Source of the DNA: Nitrososphaerales archaeon
Lineage (GTDB): Archaea; Thermoproteota; Nitrososphaeria; Nitrososphaerales; Gagatemarchaeaceae
Reading direction: 5' to 3'
Length of the DNA stretch: 8,202 bases
Assembly: GCA_030040055.1 (NCBI GenBank)
Contig: JASHUK010000172.1
Span: 1-8,202, forward strand
The position numbers were made by a program, and so were the translations under genes. The notes under the pieces are model-generated. The model searched no databases and was not told the DNA's origin. It saw only the letters and a list, made by a program, of their open reading frames with translations. Of this stretch, positions 1-5,778 are shown in pieces (position 1 is the stretch's first letter; the number at the start of each line of letters is the position of its first letter).

Positions 1-47
1 CTGACCGGCCGGCGCTCCCGCCCGAAGCGCATCGGGATGAAAAGCCT

Positions 48-56
48 CATTTACAG
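48..56 (+). promoter_or_regulatory. TATA-like element for the first gene, leaderless layout
   Basis: The A/T-rich run CATTTACAG stands out in a G+C-rich context. Its centre lies about 25 bases before the ATG at 77, the spacing expected if transcription begins at or next to the start codon, as in many archaeal leaderless genes. The match to the archaeal TATA consensus is only partial. Confidence 0.4.
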
Positions 57-76
57 TTGGAAACCGATCGGAGTGA

Positions 77-562
77 ATGTCAGTCTCGTGGGACGCCTTC
101 CTCGCGGCTGAGGTGGGCGCCTCGGCTGCCCTCGCCGGCCTGATCTTCGTCGGAGTCTCCATCAACATGAACAAGATCATATCCTACCCGCGGCTGGTAG
201 GAAGGGCGCTGCAGGCGATGACTGTCCTTGTCGCCGCGCTGGTGGTTTCCTCGCTCTATCTGGTTCCAGGGCAGTCGGACCAGTTGTATGGCGCCGAGGT
301 GCTTGCAACGGGTGTCGTCGCATGGGCGCTGAACTCCAGGGTCGACGTCAACAGCGTGAGGACGATCGACAGAAGGTACAGGCGGGCGAACGTGTTCAAC
401 GTCGCGCTGAGCCAGGCGGCCGCGATCCCATATGTGGTGGCGGGGGCAGTTTCGATCTCCCTCGGAGACGCCGGCTTGTACTGGTTAGTGCCTGCCATCA
501 TGCTGTCCTTGGTCAAGGCGATCGCGGACGCATGGGTCTTGCTGGTGGAAGTAAACCGATGA
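77..562 (+). CDS. Conserved small integral membrane protein
   Basis: A 161-residue hydrophobic protein. I see four to five membrane segments, at about residues 10-30, 45-63, 72-88, 113-130 and 135-158. The first carries a Gly/Ala-rich stretch, GASAALAGLIFVGVSIN, and the end reads DAWVLLVE. I associate this pattern with a family of uncharacterised bacterial membrane proteins of about this length, with no known function. The loop between segments 3 and 4 (about 92-106) is rich in Arg, so it is probably cytoplasmic. The ATG at 77 is preceded directly by GGAGTGA, which resembles an archaeal Shine-Dalgarno sequence but is very close. A TATA-like element 25 bases upstream instead favours leaderless initiation. 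The gene has its own promoter and is not coupled to the next gene, which has another promoter. Bacterial origin is an inference. Confidence 0.8.
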   Translation: MSVSWDAFLAAEVGASAALAGLIFVGVSINMNKIISYPRLVGRALQAMTVLVAALVVSSLYLVPGQSDQLYGAEVLATGVVAWALNSRVDVNSVRTIDRRYRRANVFNVALSQAAAIPYVVAGAVSISLGDAGLYWLVPAIMLSLVKAIADAWVLLVEVNR

Positions 563-607
563 AAGGACAGGGTCAGGCTCTCCTCTAGAGTGAGCCCGCG
601 AATTCGG

Positions 608-640
608 ACGGCCGAGCTTTGACCCCACGGCCGTTATATA
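608..640 (+). promoter_or_regulatory. Promoter with TATA box and ACGGCCG repeats before the VOC gene
   Basis: TTATATA at 634-640 is the clearest TATA box of the window. Its centre is about 26 bases before the GTG at 663, so the gene is probably transcribed without a leader. Two identical heptamers ACGGCCG lie at 608-614 and 627-633, 19 bases apart (about two helical turns), the second directly touching the TATA box where BRE and regulators bind. CGGCCG is itself a palindrome. Confidence 0.6.
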
Positions 641-662
641 CTCGCACCCCCGCGCCGAGACC

Positions 663-1061
663 GTGGAAGTCAAGATTCAGACAATCCCGCTCGTAGTGAG
701 AGACAAGGCGAAGGCGCTGGAGTTCTACACCGAGAAGATAGGTTTCGACAAGAAGACCGACGCGACCAACAACGGCTACAGATACGTGACCGTAGGCCCG
801 AAGGGGCAGGACCTGGAGCTGTTACTATGGGAAGTCGGCTCGTTCGATGCCGGCGGGCAGTCGAAGAACTGGAAGCCCGCGAGCGCGCCCCCTGTTCTGA
901 TGAAGGTGGAGGACTGCCGCGCGATGTTCGCGGAGCTGAAGTCGAAGGGCGTGGTCTTCACGCAGGAACCCGAAGAGAACCCGTGGAGCACTTCCGCCAC
1001 ATTTTCCGACCCCGATGGAAACCTCTTTTCGATCCATCAGTTCCGTCAGTGGAGCGCCTGA
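663..1061 (+). CDS. VOC superfamily (glyoxalase/bleomycin resistance-like) protein
   Basis: A 132-residue protein of the usual length for a one-domain VOC protein made of two beta-alpha-beta-beta-beta modules. The first module shows the typical VVRDKAKALEFYTEKIGF (11-28) and LELLLWE (51-57). The second ends in FSDPDGNLFSIHQ (114-126), the standard closing strand of the fold. Glu52 and His125 sit near positions used for metal or substrate binding in this superfamily. The full His/Gln-Glu-His-Glu metal set of glyoxalase I is not evident, so I do not call it lactoylglutathione lyase. Dioxygenase, isomerase or antibiotic-binding roles cannot be told apart from sequence alone. The GTG start is chosen because the fold begins at once with VKIQTIPL and because a TATA box lies 26 bases upstream. 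The DUF1801 gene follows 11 bases after the stop, so the two are probably co-transcribed. Confidence 0.85.
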   Translation: MEVKIQTIPLVVRDKAKALEFYTEKIGFDKKTDATNNGYRYVTVGPKGQDLELLLWEVGSFDAGGQSKNWKPASAPPVLMKVEDCRAMFAELKSKGVVFTQEPEENPWSTSATFSDPDGNLFSIHQFRQWSA

Positions 1062-1072
1062 GCGCCGCAGCC

Positions 1073-1543
1073 ATGAAGTCGTCTGGGAGGGACATGCGCC
1101 CCGCCAAGGGCGCCGGAGCGGCGGGTAAGGGCTCCCAGGTGTTCACTGACGAAGAACGGGCCGCGATGAAGGAACGCGTTCGGGAGCTGAGAGCGGCCGC
1201 CAAGCCGGGGGCGGACGCCGAGGCCGAGGTGCTCGCGAAAATCGCCGCCATGCGCGAGCCCGACCGCACGATGGGGAAGCGTCTCCATGCGATAGTCAGG
1301 GCGAGCGCGCCGTCCCTGACCCCGCGTCTCTGGTACGGGATGCCCGCCTATGCCAAGGAGGGCAAGGTCATCTGCTTCTTCCAGCCCGCCCAGAAGTTCA
1401 AGACAAGATATGCGTCGCTGGGCTTCAGCGACGAGGCGAACCTCGACGAAGGCAGCATGTGGGCGACCGGCTTCGCACTGCAGAAGTTGAACGCCGCCGA
1501 AGAGGCGAGGATTGCGGCCCTCGTCAAGAAGGCGGCGGGCTGA
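1073..1543 (+). CDS. DUF1801 domain protein (YdhG-like)
   Basis: A 156-residue protein. The conserved part starts at FTDEERAAMKER (about residue 24) and goes on through MREPDRTMGKRLHAI, SLTPRLWYGMPAYAK and KVICFFQPAQKFKTRYA to an AEEARIAALVKKA tail. This is the layout of the longer DUF1801 type that I know mainly from actinobacteria. DUF1801 proteins are small alpha/beta proteins; a relative has been called an iron chaperone, but the role of this subgroup is unknown. The Trp-Tyr-Gly-Met-Pro core is intact, with no sign of decay. The start is uncertain: ATG 1073 lacks a Shine-Dalgarno, while ATG 1094 has GGGAGG only 3 bases before it. The first 22 residues are basic and low in complexity and could be outside the real protein. 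It follows the VOC gene by 11 bases and is likely in the same transcript. Confidence 0.82.
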   Translation: MKSSGRDMRPAKGAGAAGKGSQVFTDEERAAMKERVRELRAAAKPGADAEAEVLAKIAAMREPDRTMGKRLHAIVRASAPSLTPRLWYGMPAYAKEGKVICFFQPAQKFKTRYASLGFSDEANLDEGSMWATGFALQKLNAAEEARIAALVKKAAG

Positions 1544-1614
1544 GGATCCCACTCGGCGCCTGCCCGATGCCCTCATCCCACAACTCCACTCTTCATCGTC
1601 CCGGACTGCGGACG

Positions 1615-2616
1615 CTAAGGCAGCGCCACAGGTGTGATCGGATAGGAACCGCACGTCGTGCAGAACGTCGACCCAGACAGAACGTCTCCACCGCAGTCAG
1701 GGCACCTGCACCCGGTGACCGCGGTAGTCGAGGGAGGCGGGAAGAGCTCTCGATAGATAGAGTAGTATTGGAGGTGCTCCTTGTCTCTGATTCTCACCCC
1801 ATCCCCTGACTCCGCCCTACTCCGGCCATCTCGGAACCCCTCGTCGGAGAGCTTCATCTCGTAGAACCTGGGAAGGCTGGTGGTGCCTGAGCCGTACTCG
1901 ATCGGGGTCTTCACGCGCCAGGCTATCCGCCTTCCGACCGTCCGCTCGAAGGCCTGCCGGAGAATCAGCTTCCCAAACTTCCGGCCGTTCCTGGCCCCGA
2001 CCAGTTGGCTGGGGTCGAGCGTCTCCGCGAAGGAGACAACGGTGGGGTCGAGGTACGGCAAGGAGGCGGACAAGCCCAGCGCTGCCGCCATCGGCTGCGA
2101 AGAGAAGTGCATGACGCTCCACAGCGCTCTCAGCTTGCCCATCAGCTCCTTGGGCGGAAGGTTGAAGCTGAAGCTGTACCCCGCGAACAGCTCGTCGGCA
2201 GCGTCTCCGGTCATCACCGTCGAGGAGCCACCTCTGCTCGCCGCGACCAGGCCATGATACACGGCCACGCTGTTCCTGACCTCCATGGGGTCGAACGTCC
2301 TGAGCGCCCGTATGACGTCTGGGAGTCGCTTGGCGAGCAGGTCGGGCGTCAGCTTGACGAGCCTCCACTTGAGCCCCAGCCTATCCGCGACCAGCCGTGC
2401 GAAGGCGACGTCCGGTGCGTCGGCTTCCGTGAACGCCACCGTGTAGCAAGTCGGCTTTTCATCGGCGGCGACCGACAGGTGCGCTATGATGCTGGTGTCG
2501 AGGCCACCAGACAGCAGAATCGCATCGCCGAGGTTCCTGCGCACGCTCTGCGTAAGAAGGGCCCTGCAGTGAGTCAATGCGTCAGATGGCAAGGTTTCAT
2601 CAGTTCTTGGTCGCAT
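1615..2616 (-). CDS. Asparagine synthase C-terminal domain protein with zinc ribbon
   Basis: A 333-residue protein built on the ATP-pyrophosphatase domain of class B asparagine synthetases. The PP-loop is SGGLDTS (36-42), and the second nucleotide motif is GDAADELFAGY (137-147). The LPYLDPTVVSFA segment and a Lys in AWRVKTPIEYGSG (about 258-270) match the family's later motifs. These residues bind ATP and form an acyl-adenylate in known members. The N-terminal glutamine-hydrolysing domain with its catalytic Cys2 is absent, so ammonia or another amine must be the nitrogen donor if it is a synthetase. The last 32 residues form a zinc ribbon with CPDC (305-308) and CTTC (319-322). The substrate is unknown; it could amidate a small molecule, a protein or an RNA base. 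The start is uncertain: ATG 2616 lies only 9 bases after a TATA-like run, and a TTG at 2592 is an alternative. It converges on the DUF1801 gene. Confidence 0.82.
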   Translation of the reverse strand: MRPRTDETLPSDALTHCRALLTQSVRRNLGDAILLSGGLDTSIIAHLSVAADEKPTCYTVAFTEADAPDVAFARLVADRLGLKWRLVKLTPDLLAKRLPDVIRALRTFDPMEVRNSVAVYHGLVAASRGGSSTVMTGDAADELFAGYSFSFNLPPKELMGKLRALWSVMHFSSQPMAAALGLSASLPYLDPTVVSFAETLDPSQLVGARNGRKFGKLILRQAFERTVGRRIAWRVKTPIEYGSGTTSLPRFYEMKLSDEGFRDGRSRAESGDGVRIRDKEHLQYYSIYRELFPPPSTTAVTGCRCPDCGGDVLSGSTFCTTCGSYPITPVALP

Positions 2617-2624
2617 TCTGGTGG

Positions 2625-2631
2625 TTATATC
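2625..2631 (-). promoter_or_regulatory. TATA-like run between the divergent genes, direction unclear
   Basis: GATATAA on the - strand (TTATATC on the +) is one of two A/T-rich runs in the divergent spacer 2617-2839. Read leftward, it would place transcription start near 2601, inside the ATG-initiated asparagine-synthase reading frame. It therefore either points to a later start (TTG 2592) or serves rightward transcription with a long leader. Confidence 0.3.
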
Positions 2632-2714
2632 TGAAAGTAGTGTCGTAGACGGGTAGGGAAGCGGCCTTTGGTAGAGGTTTTCGTTACGCCCGAGTCTTCA
2701 AGGGACTCCGTAGA

Positions 2715-2759
2715 CTATTATACGCCCGATGCTCTCGCGCCTTTCGCGGTCTGCGAGAG
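2715..2759 (+). promoter_or_regulatory. Promoter and inverted repeat before the PNPOx-like gene
   Basis: CTATTATAC at 2715-2723 is a good archaeal TATA candidate, predicting a transcription start near 2745. A perfect 7-bp inverted repeat, CTCTCGC at 2732-2738 and GCGAGAG at 2753-2759, is centred on that predicted start, a usual place for a repressor operator. The transcript would have a leader of about 95 bases before ATG 2840. The same repeat could form a hairpin in RNA if transcription begins further upstream. Confidence 0.4.
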
Positions 2760-2839
2760 TGAGAACCTGTGACAAGTCTAGCCGGTGAAAGAGGTCGCCG
2801 AGCACTGTGAAGAACTACGAGGGAGAGAAGGGAAACGGG

Positions 2840-3304
2840 ATGACGGAACGACAGGCAAGGTCATTTCTGACGCACAGCAAGTCCACTCTGATCCTGGGCA
2901 CCATCGACCCTGACGGGACCCCGGTAATCCATCCGGTCTGGTTCTACTTCGACTCGCCGCGGACGAAGCTGTACTTCTACACCGAGCCGGCCCTGAGAAA
3001 GGCGAGGAACATCAGAGAACGAAGCCGGGTGTACTTCGACGTCGACCAAGACGAGTGGCCGTACAGGGGTGTCAAGGGAAGGGGAAGAGCCAAGATGGTC
3101 ACAAGGAAGGAGGCGCTGTCGGTAGGTGCCAAGATACTCTCGAAGTACGTGAGGAAGGGTCAGCCCTTGGCCAAGTATGCGTTGAAGAAGATCCGGAGCG
3201 GGGGATACGTCGTATTCGAGATCACCCCCGCCTACTTCACTTCATGGGACTACGGAAAGCTGGTCAGGCGGTCGCCGGCTCTCCGGGACGCTCTAAACCC
3301 CTGA
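2840..3304 (+). CDS. Pyridoxamine 5'-phosphate oxidase-like flavin/F420-binding split-barrel protein
   Basis: A 154-residue protein of the PNPOx-like split beta-barrel fold. LILGTIDPDGTPVIHPVWF (17-35) and KLYFYTEPALRKARNIR (43-59) are the two signature stretches. The first forms the early barrel strands, and the second ends in the Arg/Lys-rich part that binds the phosphate of FMN or F420. RGVKGRGRAKMV (76-87) is the next strand pair. In archaea and actinobacteria, proteins of this type are often F420- or FMN-dependent reductases or haem-binding proteins; the cofactor cannot be decided here. I prefer ATG 2840 over GTG 2807, because the fold begins at MTERQARSFL and the 11 extra residues are low in complexity. 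The frame has a stop at 2786. The gene is monocistronic and converges on the MFS gene, leaving 13 bases between the two stops. Confidence 0.82.
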   Translation: MTERQARSFLTHSKSTLILGTIDPDGTPVIHPVWFYFDSPRTKLYFYTEPALRKARNIRERSRVYFDVDQDEWPYRGVKGRGRAKMVTRKEALSVGAKILSKYVRKGQPLAKYALKKIRSGGYVVFEITPAYFTSWDYGKLVRRSPALRDALNP

Positions 3305-3317
3305 CTTCTATCCGAGC

Positions 3318-4607
3318 TCAAACAGACTCGGCGGTGACAAGGCTCGGGCCACCGGCTAAGGGTCGTACCCTTCTTCTCCGAACAACCCATAACAGCACAG
3401 GGACCGCGGCAAGCTCAGCGACGACGCCGAAGGCGATGAGCGACGCGATGCTCACCGCGTAAAGGACCCCTATCACCACGCTCCCCAGGAACAGGGAGAT
3501 CCCGTAGCCTGCTGTGAAGATCCCGTACGCCGAGGTGCGCCTCGCCCTAGGGACCATCGTCGCGACAGCCGCAGGGATTAGAGACTCCTGGACGCCCGTC
3601 CCAAGCCCCCATAGTGCCACCCCGACGAGGGATGCGCTGAAGCCACCCAGCCAGATGAGAGGCAAGGCGACGGCGGAGACGACCGTCAGCGGGACCAGCA
3701 GCCCCATCCCCACCCTGTCGAACATCCGCCCGAACAGAAGCGAGCCGAGGCCGCTGACCCCCATGGCTGCTGCGTAGAAGGCCGGGATCAGGTCACCAGG
3801 GACGATGTTCAACGTCTGCAGGTGGTATGCGATCAGAGGCCACCCTCCCATGCCTGCGCCGACCAAGATGGCGGCCGAGAGATACACCCAGAATATGCGG
3901 GGGAGGCCGCCCGTGTCCGGTTCCTCCGGCCCTATCTCCATGTTCTCAGGGTGCGGGTAGGTGAAACGGGCGACGACGAGCAATGAAAGCATGATCGCCG
4001 CGGGAATGGCCAGATAGAAGAACACCGCTCGGTAGTCACCGAAGCTGAGGTTTCCTGACGCGAGGACGACGACAATCGCTATCGGTCCCAGCAGGGCGCC
4101 GGTCTGGTCGAGGGCTTCGTGCAGCCCGAAGGCCCACCCATACCCCATCTCCTTGGCGGCGTGGGAGAGCATCACGTCCCGGGGTGGGTTGCGGATCGCC
4201 TTCCCCATCCTCTCCTGGATGACCAGCCACGCGGCGATCGGCCACGCCCCGGCGAACGCCAGCAGAGGGACCGCGACCATCTGGACGACGTAACCGAAGA
4301 TCGTTATCGGCCAGAACCTCTGCGAGGAGTCCGACAGCCGGCCCGAAAGGGGGCGCAGCCCGTAGCCCACCAGCTCTCCGACCCCGGTGATTATCGAAAT
4401 CGCGGTCCCTCCGAGGCCGAAGAAGCCGAGATACGGGCCGAGGATCGAGCGGGACCCTTCGTAGGTGAAGTCGGCGAAGAGGCTCATGACCCCGATCAGC
4501 AGGACGAACCTCTTGGCCGAGGACCTGCGCATGCTGGCGAAGGGCTCTGCCTTCGGGTCCTGCTTTCTGTCCCCGTCCAGCCCCTTCGCTTCTCCCACGC
4601 CTGTCAC
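3318..4607 (-). CDS. Major facilitator superfamily transporter
   Basis: A 429-residue polytopic protein with about twelve hydrophobic segments, the normal size for a 12-helix MFS transporter. After a hydrophilic tail of about 30 residues comes helix 1 (FVLLIGVMSLFADFTYEGS, with an Asp and a Glu). The loop between helices 2 and 3 carries GRLSD (89-93), a form of MFS motif A. A second recognisable loop reads KAIRNPPRDVMLSHA, followed by AFGLHEALDQTGALLGP. This pattern is found in uncharacterised prokaryotic MFS members; the substrate is unknown, and drug or metabolite efflux driven by protons is the general expectation. It is the last gene of a three-gene operon. Its GTG overlaps the TGA of the gene before it (GTGA). 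A second GTG three codons later (4598) has GGTGA at a good distance and may be the true start. Confidence 0.85.
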   Translation of the reverse strand: MTGVGEAKGLDGDRKQDPKAEPFASMRRSSAKRFVLLIGVMSLFADFTYEGSRSILGPYLGFFGLGGTAISIITGVGELVGYGLRPLSGRLSDSSQRFWPITIFGYVVQMVAVPLLAFAGAWPIAAWLVIQERMGKAIRNPPRDVMLSHAAKEMGYGWAFGLHEALDQTGALLGPIAIVVVLASGNLSFGDYRAVFFYLAIPAAIMLSLLVVARFTYPHPENMEIGPEEPDTGGLPRIFWVYLSAAILVGAGMGGWPLIAYHLQTLNIVPGDLIPAFYAAAMGVSGLGSLLFGRMFDRVGMGLLVPLTVVSAVALPLIWLGGFSASLVGVALWGLGTGVQESLIPAAVATMVPRARRTSAYGIFTAGYGISLFLGSVVIGVLYAVSIASLIAFGVVAELAAVPVLLWVVRRRRVRPLAGGPSLVTAESV

Positions 4608-5092
4608 CTGGCGAAGACGTATTTCTCGTAGTATCTGGCTATGGTCGCTTCATCCCAGGAGTCCCACTCGTCGTGCGGGACCGCCTGGGCTCCCCTGAGC
4701 TCTGCGAGCCTTCTCTTTAGGAGGCGGTTGGCGTCGATGTGCACTCTCAGGCCCAGAGCGATGTCCCTGTTCTCCTTGAAGCACTCGAACTGCTTGAAGT
4801 GGAGAGAGGAATACTCCCCGCTGAGGGCGAACTTCTGGGACACCGAGAGCGGTGTCGGAGGAGCCTCCGTGGAGGCGCCGTACTCCAAGAGTATGGCGAG
4901 CGCCTCGCTCGTCTCCTGCTTGGTAAGGAAGCCCGTCCTCTGTTCGAGGAACTCTTCGATCTTCCTCCAGTACTCTCCGCTGAAGGAGAGGTCGAGGACC
5001 ACGGAGCCTCCTTCGCTCGCTTTGCTCTCAAGGGCCACCTGGTCCCCGTCTGTCGACGCCTTTCCCTTGGCCTTACGAGGTCGAAGTATCAT
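4604..5092 (-). CDS. Unrecognised 162-residue protein, middle gene of the transporter operon
   Basis: I do not recognise this family. The N-terminal 30 residues are hydrophilic and Lys-rich. Then VVLDLSFSGEYWRKIEEFLEQ (31-51) and TKQETSEALAILLEYG (57-72) suggest a strand and two helices, which could be a ribbon-helix-helix-type unit; this is weak. After a Pro-rich linker (76-84) come FALSGEYSSLHFKQFECFK (88-106), a helical stretch with LLKRRLAEL (124-132), and an acidic, aromatic C-terminus (EWDSWDEATIARYYEKY). There is no signal peptide or membrane segment. The start is well supported: GGGAGG ends 7 bases before ATG 5092, and the ATG overlaps the TGA of the gene before it (ATGA). The frame stays open upstream to 5245, but that extension lies over the preceding gene in another frame. 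Coupling to the small regulator-like gene and to the MFS gene suggests a shared task, perhaps sensing or regulation. Confidence 0.75.
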   Translation of the reverse strand: MILRPRKAKGKASTDGDQVALESKASEGGSVVLDLSFSGEYWRKIEEFLEQRTGFLTKQETSEALAILLEYGASTEAPPTPLSVSQKFALSGEYSSLHFKQFECFKENRDIALGLRVHIDANRLLKRRLAELRGAQAVPHDEWDSWDEATIARYYEKYVFAR

Positions 5093-5376
5093 TTCTTGGC
5101 CTCCCGAGGCGCAGCGAGCAGCCTCCTGAGCTCGGCGTTCTGGTCGACCAGCTTTCTGAGCAGCCTGTTGTCCCTTTGGAACTCTTCGTATAGGTCTCTC
5201 TGTCGCTGGAGGTCCTTCGCCATCGCGGCGAACCAGCGGTCCCAATAGTTGTCCATGCCTCTCTCGAAGGCCCCGCGGATTGCCGTCCCTTCACTGACTC
5301 CCGTGGCACTCTGGATGGTGGAATAGGTCTCCGCCGCAACCTTGACTTGTACCCTCCTTCTCTTCTGCTCTTCCAG
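5089..5376 (-). CDS. Ribbon-helix-helix-like protein with coiled-coil tail, probable CTG start
   Basis: A 95-residue protein, if translation starts at CTG 5376. After a basic start (EEQKRRR) comes RVQVKV (8-13), then two helices, AETYSTIQSA and EGTAIRGAFERGM (29-41), with a Gly-containing turn between them. This is the order and length of a ribbon-helix-helix DNA-binding domain (Arc/CopG/MetJ fold). Residues 44-87 are predicted helical with a heptad-like pattern (LQRQRDLYEEFQRDNRLL, then LVDQNAELRRLL), so a coiled coil is likely. No ATG, GTG or TTG lies in frame between the upstream stop (5385-5383) and residue 41. ATG 5256 would delete the whole DNA-binding part. CTG 5376 has GGTGA at 5387-5383, a 6-base spacer. 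Its stop overlaps the next start (ATGA). It probably regulates its own operon. A frameshift near 5385 is the main alternative. Confidence 0.62.
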   Translation of the reverse strand: MEEQKRRRVQVKVAAETYSTIQSATGVSEGTAIRGAFERGMDNYWDRWFAAMAKDLQRQRDLYEEFQRDNRLLRKLVDQNAELRRLLAAPREAKK

Positions 5377-5414
5377 GTTCTCTCACCGCTCGCTCCCCTA
5401 TGTAGAAGCTATTG

Positions 5415-5446
5415 GCTCGCCGTTGGCGAGCGGTTAAAGGGCGAGC
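5415..5446 (-). promoter_or_regulatory. Promoter and operator-like heptamers of the transporter operon
   Basis: Read leftward, the order is GCTCGCC (5446-5440), a TATA-like CTTTAAC (5439-5433), GCTCGCC (5431-5425), AAC or GTT, and the inverted copy GGCGAGC (5421-5415). The TATA-like run predicts transcription near 5410, about 34 bases before CTG 5376. Two direct copies, 15 bases apart, bracket the TATA run, and the inverted copy lies just before the start site, also making a 7-bp hairpin. This is what an operator for a dimeric repressor such as the first gene's product might look like. Confidence 0.45.
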
Positions 5447-5744
5447 TTCTCCGCCCACCAATGAAAACGGACAGGCCGGAGTCATAAAAAGGATTCCTTG
5501 CGCGTTTGGACCGGCACGAGACGCTCAAAGAGCCGGGATACGTCGGAGTGCCACCTGGTTCGGCATTGAGGCCCGCCCTGACGGGCACTCGTGACTCTCG
5601 TCGCCCAAGAGCCTCGGTCAGCAGGCGTCTCCCGCCTGGCGCCTCAGTCGACTTGGCCGCAGGGGGTCGAAGAGCGGCATCTTGGGAGCGTTTCGCCGGA
5701 GCGCGGCGACGACCAGACAGTAGGTCTTGCAACAGGGTGGTAGG
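5447..5744 (+). other. Gene-free stretch with several hairpins
   Basis: I find no convincing protein here. The open frames across it lack a start signal and family motifs. ATAAAAA at 5484-5490 is TATA-like and would start a rightward transcript near 5513. From there a series of inverted repeats follows: CCGGC/GCCGG (5511-5515, 5532-5536), GAGTGCC/GGCACTC (5546-5552, 5584-5590), TGACTCT with AGA and GTCA (5592-5598, 5608-5620), and CAGGCG/CGCCTG (5622-5627, 5633-5638). It does not look like tRNA, SRP RNA or RNase P RNA to me. In G+C-rich DNA, some of these pairs may be chance. Confidence 0.3.
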
Positions 5745-5751
5745 CTTAAAT
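5745..5751 (+). promoter_or_regulatory. TATA-like element before the ChrB-domain gene
   Basis: CTTAAAT is the only A/T-rich run before the ATG at 5779. Its centre is 31 bases upstream, so transcription would begin within about 5 bases of the start codon, giving a leaderless or nearly leaderless messenger. No Shine-Dalgarno precedes this ATG, which agrees with that mode. Confidence 0.5.
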
Positions 5752-5778
5752 CGCTAGGCGGCATCCGACTTCTCTCCT

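Noticed and set aside
1..50. Possible start of a divergent - strand gene at the left edge (ATG at 50)
   Set aside because: Only 16 codons are visible, with no promoter and no recognisable sequence.
1046..1654. 202-residue frame on the - strand
   Set aside because: It is antisense to the DUF1801 gene, Arg/Gly-rich, and has no motif.
2807..2839. GTG start for the PNPOx-like protein
   Set aside because: The added 11 residues are hydrophilic and outside the fold; ATG 2840 fits family length better, though this is not certain.
5093..5245. Upstream extension of the 162-residue gene to a 213-residue frame
   Set aside because: The extra 51 residues are low in complexity and lie over the RHH-like gene in another frame. 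ATG 5092 has GGGAGG at 7 bases and an ATGA overlap.
5415..5431. GCTCGCC/GGCGAGC hairpin as a transcription terminator
   Set aside because: There is no T-run on either side, and it sits at a promoter next to a third copy of the heptamer, so an operator is more likely.
5291..5485. Open frame of 64 residues on the - strand overlapping the operon leader
   Set aside because: It has no recognisable fold and runs out of frame across the conserved RHH-like coding sequence; kept only as part of the frameshift alternative.
5409..5757. Open frames on both strands across the gap (83 and 107 residues)
   Set aside because: They are Arg/Pro-rich, lack family motifs and ribosome-binding signals, and look like by-products of G+C-rich DNA.
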